A stretch of 64,000 bases of DNA, taken from Kibdelosporangium sp. MJ126-NF4. GTDB taxonomy: Bacteria; Actinomycetota; Actinomycetes; Mycobacteriales; Pseudonocardiaceae. Positions 25,659 to 33,727 of this stretch are shown here, one piece after another. The DNA is taken from positions 217,063 through 281,062 of the forward strand of contig NZ_CDME01000006.1 of the NCBI RefSeq assembly GCF_000826545.1. The letters are read 5' to 3'. Within the stretch, counting starts at the first letter, position 1; each line of letters begins with the position of its first letter. Under the pieces are notes generated by a model. The model saw only the letters and a program-made list of their open reading frames with translations. It had not been told where the DNA came from and made no database searches. A program made the translations under genes and the position numbers.

Positions 25659-27302
25659 CTAGTGCGCGGCGACCTCCTTCAGGCGCTCGTCGCCCTCGTC
25701 GGCGTGGTAGTCCGCGTCCTGCGTCTGGTCGACGCCGTTGGGCACGTTGCGGGCCCGCAGGATCCAGGTCGCCACCACCGCGACGATCAGGTTGCCGATC
25801 AGTGCGACGAACCCGACGTAGATCTGGGTGGCGGATCCGCTGAACGGGTGCCAGCCGAAGATGCTCAACTGACCGAGCGACAGTGCCGAACCGCCGAAGT
25901 GCGACTTGCCCGCGGCCGGGTTCGGGATCTCGTAGAGCATCGCGAAGCCCCACGCCATGCCCGCGATCCAGCCCGCGACCAGTGCCCACCGGTGGAACCA
26001 CCGGGTGTAGAGCGAGATCGCCACCGCAGGCAGCGTCTGCAGGATGATCACGCCGCCGATCAGCTGCAGGTCGATGGAGAACTGCGGGTCGATGAACAGG
26101 ATGAACAGCACCGCGCCGAACTTCACGATCAGCGACGCGAGCTTGGCCTGCTTGGCCTCCTGTTTCGGGCTGGCGTCCTTCTTGACGTACTCCTTGTAGA
26201 TGTTGCGGGTCCACAGGTTCGCTGCGGCGATCGACATGATCGCGGCGGGCACCAGCGCGCCGATGCCGATCGCGGCGAACGCGATACCCGCGAACCACGA
26301 CGGGAACTGCTGGTCGAACAGGACGGTGGGGATCGTGTTGCTGTCCGGGCGACCCGTCGCCTGGTTCACGATCGGCTTGACTCCGGCCTGGATGGCCATG
26401 AAACCGAGCAACGCCAGCAAACCCAGCAACAGAGAGTAAGCGGGCAGCGCGACCATGTTGCGCTTGATTACGTTACGTCCGCGCGACGCGAGCGCACCTG
26501 TCAGCGAGTGCGGGTAGAGGAACAGCGCGAGCGCGGAGCCCAGCGCCAGGGTCGCGTACTGCAACTGGTTGGCCGGGCTGAGCAGGACGCCGTCGTTGGG
26601 GTTCGGCGTCGCGGCGAACTTGGCCTGCGCGGTGTTGAAGATCGTCTCCCAGCCGCCGAGCTTCGACGGCAGGTAGATCACCGCGGCCAGGATGACCACG
26701 TAGATCAGGATGTCCTTGACGAACGCGATCAGCGCGGGCGCCCGCAGACCGGACTGGTAGGTGTAGACGGCCAGCACGACGAACGCGATCAGCAGCGGCA
26801 GGTGCCCGAGGAAGCCGGAACCGTTGAAGCCCATGGTGCGGAGCACCGCTTCCAGACCGACCAGCTGCAACGCGATGTACGGCATCGTGGCGACGATCCC
26901 GGTGACCGCGATGATCAGCGCCAGCGTGCGTGAGCCGTACCGGCCGCGGACGTAGTCGGCGGGGGTGACGTAACCGTGCACCCGGGACACCGACCACATG
27001 CGCAGCAGCGGCAGGAAGACGATCGGGTAGAGGATCACGGTGTACGGCAGCGCGTAGAACCCCAGCGCACCGGCGCCGAACACCAGCGCGGGCACCGCGA
27101 CGAACGTGTACGCGGTGTAGAGGTCACCGCCGACCAGGAACCAGGTGATCCACGAGCCGAACTTGCGGCCACCGAGGCCCCATTCGTCCAGGTGGTCCAG
27201 CGTGCTGCCGGCCTGCCAGCGTGCCGCGAAGAAGCCGAGGACGGTGACGACGAGGAACAGGACCGCGAAGATGATGATCTCGGTCCACTGCAGGTTGTTC
27301 AC
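25659..27302 (-). CDS. Sodium:solute symporter (SSF, monocarboxylate-type)
   Basis: 547-residue secondary transporter of the SSF family with 13 predicted membrane helices. The N-terminus holds FFAARWQAGSTLDHLDEWGLGGRKFGSWITWFLVGGDLYTAYTF (family signature and Na+ site, about residues 24-67). ADYVRGRYGS is near 118, and LVPAAIMSIAAANLWTRNI near 375 is the second signature. It resembles MctP-type carriers for pyruvate, lactate or other short monocarboxylates, but the substrate is inferred. The GTG start overlaps the DUF3311 stop (GTGA), marking a two-gene operon. The C-terminus is acidic and His-containing. Confidence 0.92.
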   Translation of the reverse strand: MNNLQWTEIIIFAVLFLVVTVLGFFAARWQAGSTLDHLDEWGLGGRKFGSWITWFLVGGDLYTAYTFVAVPALVFGAGALGFYALPYTVILYPIVFLPLLRMWSVSRVHGYVTPADYVRGRYGSRTLALIIAVTGIVATMPYIALQLVGLEAVLRTMGFNGSGFLGHLPLLIAFVVLAVYTYQSGLRAPALIAFVKDILIYVVILAAVIYLPSKLGGWETIFNTAQAKFAATPNPNDGVLLSPANQLQYATLALGSALALFLYPHSLTGALASRGRNVIKRNMVALPAYSLLLGLLALLGFMAIQAGVKPIVNQATGRPDSNTIPTVLFDQQFPSWFAGIAFAAIGIGALVPAAIMSIAAANLWTRNIYKEYVKKDASPKQEAKQAKLASLIVKFGAVLFILFIDPQFSIDLQLIGGVIILQTLPAVAISLYTRWFHRWALVAGWIAGMAWGFAMLYEIPNPAAGKSHFGGSALSLGQLSIFGWHPFSGSATQIYVGFVALIGNLIVAVVATWILRARNVPNGVDQTQDADYHADEGDERLKEVAAH

Positions 27303-27574
27303 TTGACGTCCCCTTCGTCCAGGTCGTCGACGCTCAGCCGGTCCGGCTGGTGGCTGACCGGTTCGTCCTTGGTCTTGACGTAGACGATCCACACGCACAC
27401 CACGCCGACGATCACGAACAAGAACTGCGACCAGTAGAAGAACGGCATGCCGAACAGGTGCGGGCCATCGAAGTTGATCAACGGCGTGATCAGCATGGCC
27501 AGTGGAACCAGCAGCAGCAGGTTCCAGTTGTTCCACCGCAAGCCGTACCCGGTCTTGCCAGGTGACTCAGACAT
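27299..27574 (-). CDS. DUF3311 small membrane protein
   Basis: 91-residue protein with two membrane segments (about 17-37 and 45-64) and an acidic soluble tail. DUF3311 proteins typically precede an SSF symporter gene, as here (4-bp overlap), so it is probably an accessory subunit of the transporter, perhaps for assembly. The ATG is at 27574. Confidence 0.82.
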   Translation of the reverse strand: MSESPGKTGYGLRWNNWNLLLLVPLAMLITPLINFDGPHLFGMPFFYWSQFLFVIVGVVCVWIVYVKTKDEPVSHQPDRLSVDDLDEGDVK

Positions 27575-27736
27575 CGAGGTCCCACTCCCGCTCAGGCCAG
27601 TACGTCCGCCGGATCGTAGACATGACAAGGCACCATATGCATTACATTCCGGGCGCGGGATGGTGGCTTGATCCAGCCAGCGCGTAGCAGTGGCCGAATC
27701 GTGACTTCGAACGGTCACAGAGAGCATCTGCGCCGG

Positions 27737-27742
27737 TACGGT
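27737..27742 (+). promoter_or_regulatory. TACGGT -10 box, leaderless start
   Basis: TACGGT lies 6 nt before the ATG at 27749. No ribosome-binding site is present. Confidence 0.45.
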
Positions 27743-27748
27743 CGTGTC

Positions 27749-28591
27749 ATGCGGATTGCTTGGGGGCTGGCCGTTTGCGCCGTCCTGCTCGGCATCACCG
27801 CCTGTGAGCCCGCCGCGGCGCCACAGGCGCCTCCGGCGACGACATCGTCGTCGGGGCGTGTCACCGTGCCCGCGAACATGTACGGTGCGAATCCCCCGAA
27901 GCCGGGCCAGTGCCTGGACACCGCCAACGCGATCGTCGTGGACTGCGGTGAACTGCACGACGCCGAGGTGGTCAACACCGGCAAGCTGACCGCGACGACG
28001 ATGCCCGACGAGGCGACCGCGGCCACGATCACGATCCCGCCGTGCCGGGAGAAGCTCACCGAGTACCTCGGTGGGCCGGACATGGACGCCACCAACCTGG
28101 TCGCGATGCCGCTGTGGCCCAACGACCAGCAGTGGGCCAAGGGCGAGCGGTGGCTGCTGTGCACCGTCGCCGAGATCGGTTCGGACGAGAAACCCTTGAA
28201 GCGCACCGGATCGCTCGAAGGAGCGCTGCAGGGCGAGGTCGTCCGCTTCCAAACGTGTTCGGTGTCCTCGCCGTCGCGGGACGCGAAGGTCCGGCGCGGC
28301 CCGTGCGACGGTCCGCACCTCGGCGAGGCGATACCCGGCGTGATCAGCCTCGGCAAACCCGGCGCGCCGCTGCCGAGCACCGACACGATGAACCGGACGG
28401 CCAACTCCCGGTGCCCCGCGCTGGTGAAGAAGTACATCGGCGGTGACAGCAAAGAGGTGACGACGGCGTGGCGACTGCCCAACGCCGAGTCGTGGAATCG
28501 CGGCTACACCAACCTGGTCTGCTACGCCGAGGCCGCGCGCCCGGTGAAGGTCCGGCTGCGCAACCTAGGCCAGGGTTCGCTTCCCGGCTAG
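27749..28591 (+). CDS. Septum-formation-family lipoprotein
   Basis: 280-residue secreted lipoprotein with an LGITAC lipobox (Cys ~19) and a Pro/Thr/Ser linker. The extracellular part contains two related segments, each with the family phrase [P]GQCLD / VDCGELHDAEVV, then RWLLCTV, TCSVSSPSRDAKVRRGPCDGPH and VCYAE; cysteines are paired. It resembles the actinobacterial Septum_form family (PF13845), whose exact role is unsettled. ATG 27749 has a TANNNT box 6 nt upstream. It faces a small membrane gene across a hairpin. Confidence 0.78.
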   Translation: MRIAWGLAVCAVLLGITACEPAAAPQAPPATTSSSGRVTVPANMYGANPPKPGQCLDTANAIVVDCGELHDAEVVNTGKLTATTMPDEATAATITIPPCREKLTEYLGGPDMDATNLVAMPLWPNDQQWAKGERWLLCTVAEIGSDEKPLKRTGSLEGALQGEVVRFQTCSVSSPSRDAKVRRGPCDGPHLGEAIPGVISLGKPGAPLPSTDTMNRTANSRCPALVKKYIGGDSKEVTTAWRLPNAESWNRGYTNLVCYAEAARPVKVRLRNLGQGSLPG

Positions 28592-28662
28592 TGGTTGCGA
28601 TCGGAAGTTCGTGGGGGGTATTCGGCGGATCCAGGTTTCCGCTGGGCGTGCCGGACGAAGGG

Positions 28663-28685
28663 GCCGGTACCGCTGTTGTACCGGC
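28663..28685. terminator. Hairpin between convergent genes
   Basis: Eight-base arms GCCGGTAC and GTACCGGC with a 7-nt loop, between the septum-type lipoprotein and the small membrane gene. Confidence 0.65.
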
Positions 28686-28731
28686 GCCTTTGGCCGGTGC
28701 GGTCAGCGGGAAGCTGGGCCGTCGAGACCCG

Positions 28732-28905
28732 CTACAGACTTCCGGTCGTGACCACTAGGACGGCCGGGCCGAGCCCGTCACGCACGGGCGCGACGGGCTC
28801 GTTGCCGTTGTTCGCGGGCTTCTGGTCCGTGTCCGCCGACGTCATGACGACCATCAACAAGGCGGCCAGCGCCAGCACCATCATGGCCAATCCGGCGACG
28901 ATCAC
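28732..28905 (-). CDS. Small single-pass membrane protein
   Basis: 57-residue protein: one hydrophobic helix (VIVAGLAMMVLALAALLMVVM, about residues 1-21), then a short polar extracellular tail with a DQKPANNGNE stretch. Start GTG 28905 has AAGGTGG about seven bases upstream; shorter ATG starts would remove part of the helix. High-GC codon use supports it, but homology is unknown. It lies next to the DnaA-box-like cluster. Confidence 0.55.
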   Translation of the reverse strand: MIVAGLAMMVLALAALLMVVMTSADTDQKPANNGNEPVAPVRDGLGPAVLVVTTGSL

Positions 28906-28978
28906 TTTCTGACACCACCTTCGTGTGTGTTCCTCGTCTCTGTATGACGTGTGGGCCAGGGTCCTCGTTGCCGGTGGG

Positions 28979-29157
28979 TGTGGACAACTGAGTTTCGGGA
29001 CGGTCTCAACCAGGTCTCGTCCCCAGGCTGTGCACAGATCCATCCACAGGCTGTGGACAAATCCGTGGATGCCGGGTTCATCCTGGGTTCATGCTGGGCT
29101 CCAGCTCGGCGCACCACTAGTCACATCGGTCACAGGGGTCGCACGGGCTGTGGATAA
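28979..29157. promoter_or_regulatory. DnaA-box-like cluster
   Basis: Three strong 9-mers in 180 bp: TGTGGACAA at 28979-28987 and 29052-29060 (reverse complement TTGTCCACA, the actinobacterial variant), and TGTGGATAA at 29149-29157 (reverse complement TTATCCACA, the classic box). Weaker matches lie at 29029-29037, 29040-29048 and 29063-29071. No dnaA/dnaN is near, so this is not the usual oriC setting. Confidence 0.6.
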
Positions 29158-29257
29158 GGGGGGATTTGACGGGTCGCCCGACGGAGGGAACCAGTTGGGC
29201 CTATCGTGAGTCCAACCTGCCGTAAAACGAGACCTACTTCACCCCAGGGGGCCCGCG

Positions 29258-29920
29258 GTGTACGAAGACTCTTCGGACCACGACAGCACGAACAGCAGCG
29301 GCCAGGACGGCGAGATCTCCGTGACCGTCGACGGCGAGCAGTACGAAGTCGAGACGAACTACGACATCGACAAGGACGGTCAGAACGACACCGCGATCGT
29401 CACCGGGGACGACGGCACGAAGGTCGCCTTCACCGACGCCGACCACGACGGTGACGCCGATGTCGCGGTCGAGATGGACGAGAACGGCAACGTCGTCGGC
29501 GCGGCGCGCTACGACGAGGCCTCCGGTGAGTGGGTCCCCGTCGACACGAACTCCACCGGCTCCGACACGCACTCGACCGGCTCCGACACGACCGGCTCCG
29601 ACTCGCGCGGCTCGTCGACCGGCAGCGGCGGCGAGATCAAAGTGGACGTTCCGGGAGAGTCGGCCGACCGCAGCGCCGGTCAGGCCACTGTGGACATGAA
29701 CGAGGACGGCAAGAACGACACCGCGGTCGTGAAGACCGACGACGGCGACACCATCGGGTTCACCGACACCGACGGTGACGGCGAGGCCGACCAGATGACC
29801 GTCATCGAGTCCGACGGCAGTGTCTCGATCTCGCAGCACACCGGCGAGGACGAGTGGACCGAGGTCGAGAAGGGCCACGTCGACTCGAGCGGCAAGTACG
29901 TCCCCGACAGCAAGAGCTGA
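29258..29920 (+). CDS. Acidic protein with two calcium-loop-rich modules
   Basis: 220-residue, very acidic, apparently cytoplasmic protein (no signal peptide). Two homologous modules, about residues 25-85 and 130-195, each contain D-x-D-x-D-G-like loops: DIDKDGQND and DADHDGDAD in the first, DMNEDGKND and DTDGDGEAD in the second. They are joined by a Thr/Ser/Gly/Asp linker (STGSDTHSTGSDTTGSD). The pattern recalls EF-hand/dockerin calcium loops and actinobacterial DUF6802-like proteins; the DUF name is from memory. GTG start after a GGGG-rich tract. Confidence 0.7.
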   Translation: MYEDSSDHDSTNSSGQDGEISVTVDGEQYEVETNYDIDKDGQNDTAIVTGDDGTKVAFTDADHDGDADVAVEMDENGNVVGAARYDEASGEWVPVDTNSTGSDTHSTGSDTTGSDSRGSSTGSGGEIKVDVPGESADRSAGQATVDMNEDGKNDTAVVKTDDGDTIGFTDTDGDGEADQMTVIESDGSVSISQHTGEDEWTEVEKGHVDSSGKYVPDSKS

Positions 29921-29935
29921 CCACGGACACGCACG

Positions 29936-29966
29936 GCCCCTGTTCGCATCGGACAGGGGCTGTTTT
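29936..29966 (+). terminator. Rho-independent terminator
   Basis: Eight-base arms GCCCCTGT and ACAGGGGC with a 9-nt loop, followed by TTTT, 16 bp after the acidic-protein stop. Confidence 0.85.
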
Positions 29967-30027
29967 GCTGCCCGAAACCAGTTGTGGCGTAACGGAAACC
30001 TGACGGAGAAGTGGCGGCGGCCACACG

Positions 30028-30050
30028 CTTTTGCCGCCAGGCGGCAAAAG
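30028..30050. promoter_or_regulatory. 23-bp perfect palindrome
   Basis: Arms CTTTTGCCGCC and GGCGGCAAAAG around one A. A one-base loop cannot form a hairpin, so a dimeric regulator site is more likely than a terminator. Confidence 0.55.
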
Positions 30051-30083
30051 AACGCACGAGTACGGCGTAACCGGCGCCGGTTT

Positions 30084-30108
30084 CTGAACCGATCACCTGA
30101 ACCGATCA
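30084..30108 (+). repeat. Tandem 12-bp direct repeat
   Basis: CTGAACCGATCA occurs at 30084-30095 and 30097-30108 (13-bp period), directly after a palindrome ACCGGCGCCGGT at 30070-30081. Confidence 0.7.
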
Positions 30109-30397
30109 GGGAACTCCGCGCGCCGAAAAATTTCCCGCGGATCCCGTCTCGTGTGGGAAAGCCCACGTGCGCATTCGAGTGCTGAATCGATTCCCTTATC
30201 GGTCCGGTGAGGCAACCCACACGCCAGCTGTCGTTTAACCGGGCGTCACCTGGTTAACCTCGCTTCATCCCTTTTCACGGCACGCCCATCTCCTCCGGTG
30301 GGTGGGCGAAGCCATTGGTGAGGACGTCGCAGTCCCCGCGCTTGAGACAACGGCGTCCGGTCGCGGACTAAGAACCCCAGTCAGGAGACGAGGCGAG

Positions 30398-32212
30398 ATG
30401 ACCGCATTGGCCATTCCAGGTCTGGACACCGCACCGACGACGCACCAGCGGCTTCTCGAGTGGGTGCACGAGGTCGCCCAGTTGACCACGCCGGACCGTG
30501 TGGTGTGGGCCGACGGTTCGGACGAGGAGTGGGACCGGCTCACCGCGAAACTGGTCGAAGCAGGCACGTTCACGCCGTTGAAGCAGAAACCGAACTCGTT
30601 CTGGGCGGCATCGGATCCTGGCGACGTCGCCAGGGTCGAGGAACGCACCTTCATCTGTTCGGTCGACCCGCAGGACGCGGGCCCGACGAACAACTGGACG
30701 GACCCGGCCGAGATGAAGGCCACCATGACCGAGCTCTACCGGGGCAGCATGCGTGGCCGCACGATGTACGTGATCCCGTTCTGCATGGGCCCGCTCGAGG
30801 CCGAGAAACCCATGCTGGGCGTGGAGATCACCGACTCGGAGTACGTCGTCGTGTCCATGCGCGTGATGACGCGCATGGGTTCGAAGGCGTTGGCCAAGTT
30901 CGGTGACGACGCGGACTTCGTGCCCTGCCTGCACTCGGTCGGCGCGCCACTCGACGCCGGCCAGCAGGACGTGGCGTGGCCCGCGAACGAGACGAAGTAC
31001 ATCAGCCACTTCCCGGAGACCCGCGAGATCTGGAGCTACGGCTCCGGCTACGGCGGCAACGCCCTGCTCGGCAAGAAGTGCTACTCGCTGCGGATCGCCT
31101 CGGTGATCGGCCGCGACGAGGGCTGGCTGGCCGAGCACATGCTGATCCTCAAGCTGATCTCGCCGGAGAACAAGGTCTACTACGTCGCGGCGGCGTTCCC
31201 GAGCGCCTGCGGCAAGACGAACCTGGCGATGCTGGAGCCGACCATCCCCGGCTGGAAGGTCGAGACGCTCGGCGACGACATCGCGTGGATGAAGTTCGGC
31301 GAGGACGGTCGCCTCTACGCGGTCAACCCGGAGGCGGGCTTCTTCGGCGTGGCACCGGGAACCGACTGGCACACCAACCCGAACGCGATGCGCACCATCG
31401 AGCGCGGCAACACCGTGTTCACCAACGTGGCGCTGACCGACAACGGCGACATCTGGTGGGAGGGCATGGGCGAGCCGCCCGCGCACCTGACGTCGTGGAA
31501 GAAGCAGGACTGGACGCCGGACTCGGACGAGCCGTCCAGCCACCCGAACTCGCGGTACTGCACGCCGATGTCGCAGTGCCCGATCCTGGCGCCGGAGTGG
31601 GACGACCCGAAGGGCGTGCCGATCTCGGCGATCTTCTTCGGCGGCCGCCGCAAGGACACCATCCCGCTGGTGACCGAGTCCCGCGACTGGAACCACGGCA
31701 CCTTCATGGGCGCGACGCTCTCCAGCGAGACGACCGCGGCCGCGAAGGGCAAGGTCGGCGTCGTGCGCCGCGACCCGATGGCGATGCTGCCGTTCATCGG
31801 CTACAACGCGGCGGACTACTTCGCCCACTGGATCGCGACGGGCAAGAAGGCGGACGCGGACAAGCTGCCGAAGATCTTCTACGTCAACTGGTTCCGCCGC
31901 GGTTCGGAGAAGCAGTTCCTGTGGCCGGGCTTCGGCGAGAACTCGCGCGTGCTGAAGTGGGCGATCGAGCGCATCGAAGGCAAGGCAGCCGCGCAGGAGA
32001 CCCCGATCGGCTGGGTGCCCACCCTCGCCGACCTCGACACCGAAGGCCTCGACACACCGACCGAGGACCTGGAAGCGGTGCTGAAGGTCGACGCCGAGGA
32101 GTGGCTGAAGGAGATCCCGCTGATCGAGGAGTGGTTCGACAAGATGGGCGACAAGCTGCCCACGTCACTGCGTGACGAGCTGGAAGCCCTCAAGCAGCGC
32201 CTGTCAGCGTAG
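30398..32212 (+). CDS. pckG: Phosphoenolpyruvate carboxykinase (GTP)
   Basis: GTP-dependent PEPCK, 604 residues, normal for the family; converts oxaloacetate plus GTP to PEP and CO2 (gluconeogenesis). Motifs: [22 protein letters not shown], then the P-loop and active-site Cys [18 protein letters not shown] near residue 268. Next come [29 protein letters not shown] (metal-binding Asp and the ENP-type motif, near 300) and [11 protein letters not shown] near 425. The ATG at 30398 follows GGAGACGAGGCG. Likely regulated by carbon source through the repeats upstream. It ends at a very strong terminator. Confidence 0.97.
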   Translation: MTALAIPGLDTAPTTHQRLLEWVHEVAQLTTPDRVVWADGSDEEWDRLTAKLVEAGTFTPLKQKPNSFWAASDPGDVARVEERTFICSVDPQDAGPTNNWTDPAEMKATMTELYRGSMRGRTMYVIPFCMGPLEAEKPMLGVEITDSEYVVVSMRVMTRMGSKALAKFGDDADFVPCLHSVGAPLDAGQQDVAWPANETKYISHFPETREIWSYGSGYGGNALLGKKCYSLRIASVIGRDEGWLAEHMLILKLISPENKVYYVAAAFPSACGKTNLAMLEPTIPGWKVETLGDDIAWMKFGEDGRLYAVNPEAGFFGVAPGTDWHTNPNAMRTIERGNTVFTNVALTDNGDIWWEGMGEPPAHLTSWKKQDWTPDSDEPSSHPNSRYCTPMSQCPILAPEWDDPKGVPISAIFFGGRRKDTIPLVTESRDWNHGTFMGATLSSETTAAAKGKVGVVRRDPMAMLPFIGYNAADYFAHWIATGKKADADKLPKIFYVNWFRRGSEKQFLWPGFGENSRVLKWAIERIEGKAAAQETPIGWVPTLADLDTEGLDTPTEDLEAVLKVDAEEWLKEIPLIEEWFDKMGDKLPTSLRDELEALKQRLSA

Positions 32213-32223
32213 CCAGGTGCGAT

Positions 32224-32254
32224 AACGGCCCCCGGGACTCCCGGGGGCCGTTTT
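32224..32254 (+). terminator. Strong intrinsic terminator after pckG
   Basis: 13-bp perfect stem (32224-32236 with 32240-32252), 3-nt loop ACT, and a run of four T at 32251-32254. Confidence 0.92.
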
Positions 32255-32258
32255 GCTG

Positions 32259-33290
32259 TCACCCGTGGTGGATAACGTGATCAATTGTGTCTCGGAGCGT
32301 GGCAGGCGCATCGGCTCGGTGGAGTTCTTCGGCGGTGCTCCGCAGCAACGTGATAGCTCGAGCCGAGCCGATGGATGCGGTGTTCTTCGCAAGAGATCCT
32401 GCGATGTCCTGAGCGTCGTGCCATGCCCGTACCGCTACGAGTTCGGCAAGCAGCCTTCCGGCCAGCACGACGCGATAGCGGGGAGTCTCCTTGTTGCTGC
32501 TGGTAACCACGTCGTACAGCATGGGGATACCGCGCCGATGGTCGCCTAGATCCGTGTGAAGCGCTGCGAAGTGTCCATCGATCTCATGGGCGTCGATCCA
32601 CCACGCCCACGACGGATCTCGATCGGACACACCATCGAGGAACAATGACTGTGCCTGTCCGAAGGTACGAAACGCATCCGCACGATTGCCCATGCGCGAA
32701 TACGCCCGCGCCTGACGAACCAGCGCCATGGCGTGCACCCGAGAAGTGATCCGACCGTCATCGATCACTGTCTGCGCAGTCGCGACGCACTTGCGTTCAT
32801 GGCGCAGATACCAGGCCTGCAGGCTGGCGTTCAGCAACGTCAGGTGTTCGACATCGCGGTCTCCGGCCAACCGGGCAAGGTAGAGCGCCTCATGGTTCAG
32901 TTCGGTGGCCAACTCCTGCCGCTCAGCGTCAAAAGCGATCCACCCGGCCACTTCAGCGAGTTCTGCTCCGGCGGCGTGCAGGTCACGCTCCACCCGGGTT
33001 GGATAGCCACCGGTGTTGATGCGTTGACGCACAACGTGGAAGGCCCGCTTGGCCAGACCGACGACATCGATACCGCCCCACAGGCTGTCCAGCCGGATCA
33101 GCTGCCGGGAGGTCTCCCGCACGATTTCGACGTACGACTCGTCGGCCGGTGCGGCGAAGTCCCAGCCAGCCAACGACAGTCCGCCAAAGGAACCACACGC
33201 TTGTCCCTCAACCAAGCGGTTCTGTCGGAGGTACTCGGCACGTGCTCTGACCCGCCGCATCTCGACAATCGAGTCTGGCTCCCGCGCCAC
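32259..33290 (-). CDS. TPR-type regulator-like protein lacking its HTH
   Basis: 343-residue protein resembling the C-terminal TPR part of actinobacterial XRE regulators (W-G, YLARLAGDRDVEHLTLLNASLQAW, ALVRQARAYSRMGNRADAF). No helix-turn-helix is visible at the N-terminus, and an in-frame TGA lies two codons before the GTG start, so it is not simply mis-started. It could be a stand-alone TPR signalling protein or an old truncation. It is divergent from a small Cys-rich gene. Confidence 0.72.
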   Translation of the reverse strand: MAREPDSIVEMRRVRARAEYLRQNRLVEGQACGSFGGLSLAGWDFAAPADESYVEIVRETSRQLIRLDSLWGGIDVVGLAKRAFHVVRQRINTGGYPTRVERDLHAAGAELAEVAGWIAFDAERQELATELNHEALYLARLAGDRDVEHLTLLNASLQAWYLRHERKCVATAQTVIDDGRITSRVHAMALVRQARAYSRMGNRADAFRTFGQAQSLFLDGVSDRDPSWAWWIDAHEIDGHFAALHTDLGDHRRGIPMLYDVVTSSNKETPRYRVVLAGRLLAELVAVRAWHDAQDIAGSLAKNTASIGSARAITLLRSTAEELHRADAPATLRDTIDHVIHHG

Positions 33291-33451
33291 CTGTCACACC
33301 TAACTGCCGGTCGGTGCTGCCGGTCTCAGAGTAGTACCCCCATGTGACACACAGTGCGACAATCACCTACGGAGAGTTGCGCACGTAATGGCGCACACCG
33401 CCTGCTCAGGCACAATTCGGGGATGTCCACTCGTACCGGCAGAGACACGCC

Positions 33452-33679
33452 ATGCGACGGTTGCTGTGCCAGGTCTGTGGCGGTCCAGCCGATCGGACTG
33501 CTGACGGTGTGCTCTGGTTGCTGAAGGATCACCGCGGTGACTGGGTTGACTGGCCGGACTCCATGGCCGTGTCCGAGCCACCCGTTTGCGTGCCGTGTGT
33601 GCGCATGTCCGCCCGCCGGTACCCGGCACTGCGTGTGACGGAGCCACAGCACGGCTGCGTCATCGTGGACCGCACATGA
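33452..33679 (+). CDS. Small Cys-rich (zinc-ribbon-like) protein
   Basis: 75-residue protein with CQVCGGPADR near residue 6 and CVPCVRMS near 47, likely one zinc site. Similar small proteins lie beside XRE/TPR regulators in streptomycetes by memory. The N-terminus may be incomplete: an ATG at 33423 opens another frame (MSTRTGRDTP...) that could be the original N-terminus separated by a frameshift. Function unknown. Confidence 0.55.
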   Translation: MRRLLCQVCGGPADRTADGVLWLLKDHRGDWVDWPDSMAVSEPPVCVPCVRMSARRYPALRVTEPQHGCVIVDRT

Positions 33680-33727
33680 CCGGCCGCCGTCAACTGCCAG
33701 TCATGCGTCGCGCCATCATGAAACTCG

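Larger units (their letters stand above)
29967..30397. other. Gene-poor regulatory region before pckG
   Basis: 431 bp without a gene. It holds a 23-bp palindrome (30028-30050), a 12-bp palindrome (30070-30081) and a 12-bp direct repeat (30084-30095, 30097-30108), all upstream of pckG. The density suggests complex control of the gluconeogenic gene, but bound proteins are not identifiable. Confidence 0.6.

Noticed and set aside
28921..29160. Chromosomal oriC
   Set aside because: The 9-mers resemble DnaA boxes, but dnaA, dnaN and other origin genes are absent and synteny puts oriC further right.
30028..30050. Rho-independent terminator
   Set aside because: The centre is a single base, so the repeat cannot fold as a hairpin loop; a terminator already exists at 29936-29966.
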